NCBI GenBank assembly: GCA_020854105.1
Contig: JADZGB010000017.1
Coordinates: forward strand, 59,942-123,941
From: Burkholderiales bacterium
GTDB lineage: Bacteria; Pseudomonadota; Gammaproteobacteria; Burkholderiales; SHXO01
Reading direction: 5' to 3'
DNA: 64,000 bases
Translations under genes and position numbers: made by a program
Notes under the pieces: generated by a model
What the model was told of the DNA's origin: nothing
Database searches by the model: none
The model's input: the letters and a program-made list of their open reading frames with translations, nothing else
Shown here: positions 63,941-64,000 of the stretch, in pieces
How the letters are laid out: the number at the start of each line of letters is the position of its first letter
Numbering within the stretch: position 1 is the first letter of the stretch

Positions 63941-64000
63941 TCAGCCTCGAAGACCGCACCGTCCTGGCCCAGGACATCGATACCGCTCACCAGGCCGGCG
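63937..64000 (+). CDS. IS3-family transposase OrfB, N-terminal fragment (cut by window end)
   Basis: The first 21 codons (MISLEDRTVLAQDIDTAHQAG) are visible. The ATG overlaps the OrfA stop as ATGA, the usual coupling in this group. The rve/DDE integrase domain would follow outside the window. Confidence 0.75.
   Translation, partial: MISLEDRTVLAQDIDTAHQAG

Larger units (their letters stand above)
63411..64000 (+). mobile_element. IS3-family insertion sequence, left part (continues beyond window)
   Basis: Two overlapping transposase frames (63461-63940 and from 63937) are typical of IS3 elements. The left end is probably near TGTCGCCCC at 63411, by its TG start and distance to orfA, but the matching inverted repeat lies outside the window, so this boundary is provisional. 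Confidence 0.6.

Overview
The window reads as the chromosome of a high-GC Gram-negative bacterium, most likely a betaproteobacterium (Rhodocyclales/Nitrosomonadales/Burkholderiales-like). The evidence is a tamB end, an lpxK-ycaR-kdsB-adk run, a PPi-type phosphofructokinase and a complete PEP-CTERM/exosortase A (XrtA) exopolysaccharide locus. Family names are given from recognition of motifs and gene order; no search was run.

Layout. 1-10.8 kb is housekeeping: tamB end, a MalT/SARP-type regulator, lpxK, a Trm112-like protein, kdsB, adk and a PPi-dependent phosphofructokinase. 10.8-22.6 kb is a PEP-CTERM accessory zone: two divergent acyltransferases (FeeM-like and PEP-CTERM-associated), two FtsX-type ABC permeases, an FAD oxidase, two paralogous THxN-type PEP-CTERM proteins, a DUF1302-like outer-membrane protein with its ABC ATPase, and a LolA-like secreted protein. 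22.9-38 kb is the canonical XrtA operon: export lipoprotein, chain-length protein, tyrosine kinase, outer-membrane protein, ExeA-like ATPase, UDP-GlcNAc 2-epimerase, deacetylase, FemAB, glycosyltransferase, exosortase A fused to EpsI, glycosyltransferase and asparagine synthetase-like protein. 38-49 kb carries strain-variable sugar genes: a broken glycosyltransferase copy, rmd and gmd for GDP-D-rhamnose, more glycosyltransferases, a methyltransferase, a deacetylase, an ATP-grasp enzyme, a CapK-like enzyme, a toroid protein and a formyltransferase. 49.1-54.7 kb (minus strand) is the most unusual part. 54.9-62.8 kb holds a pyruvyltransferase and a second set of EPS genes, including the exosortase-associated O-ligase. 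The right edge is an IS3-family element cut by the window end.

Most exciting system. The minus-strand operon MBOAT-SGNH / acyl carrier protein / adenylating ligase / acyl-CoA-dehydrogenase-like flavoprotein has the parts of a dlt operon (DltA, DltB, DltC, DltD) plus an oxidase. The ligase substrate code, read by alignment to the PheA positions, is D-L-L-Y-L-A-L-V-C-K. To my recollection this is the code of the L-proline:PCP ligases of pyrrole antibiotics (PltF, RedM, CloN4 type). The inference is a pathway that loads L-proline on a carrier protein, oxidises it to pyrrole-2-carboxyl and passes it through a membrane O-acyltransferase, probably onto the exopolysaccharide or a glycolipid.

Regulation. 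Four sigma-54 type (-24/-12) promoters with exact GG-N10-GC spacing sit upstream of the FeeM-like gene, both PEP-CTERM genes and the EPS operon. Both PEP-CTERM genes also carry a shared CTGTAAAG-N4-CCGACAG-type site starting exactly 65 bp upstream of the -24 element. This fits the known RpoN/PrsK/PrsR control of PEP-CTERM genes; those regulators are not in the window.
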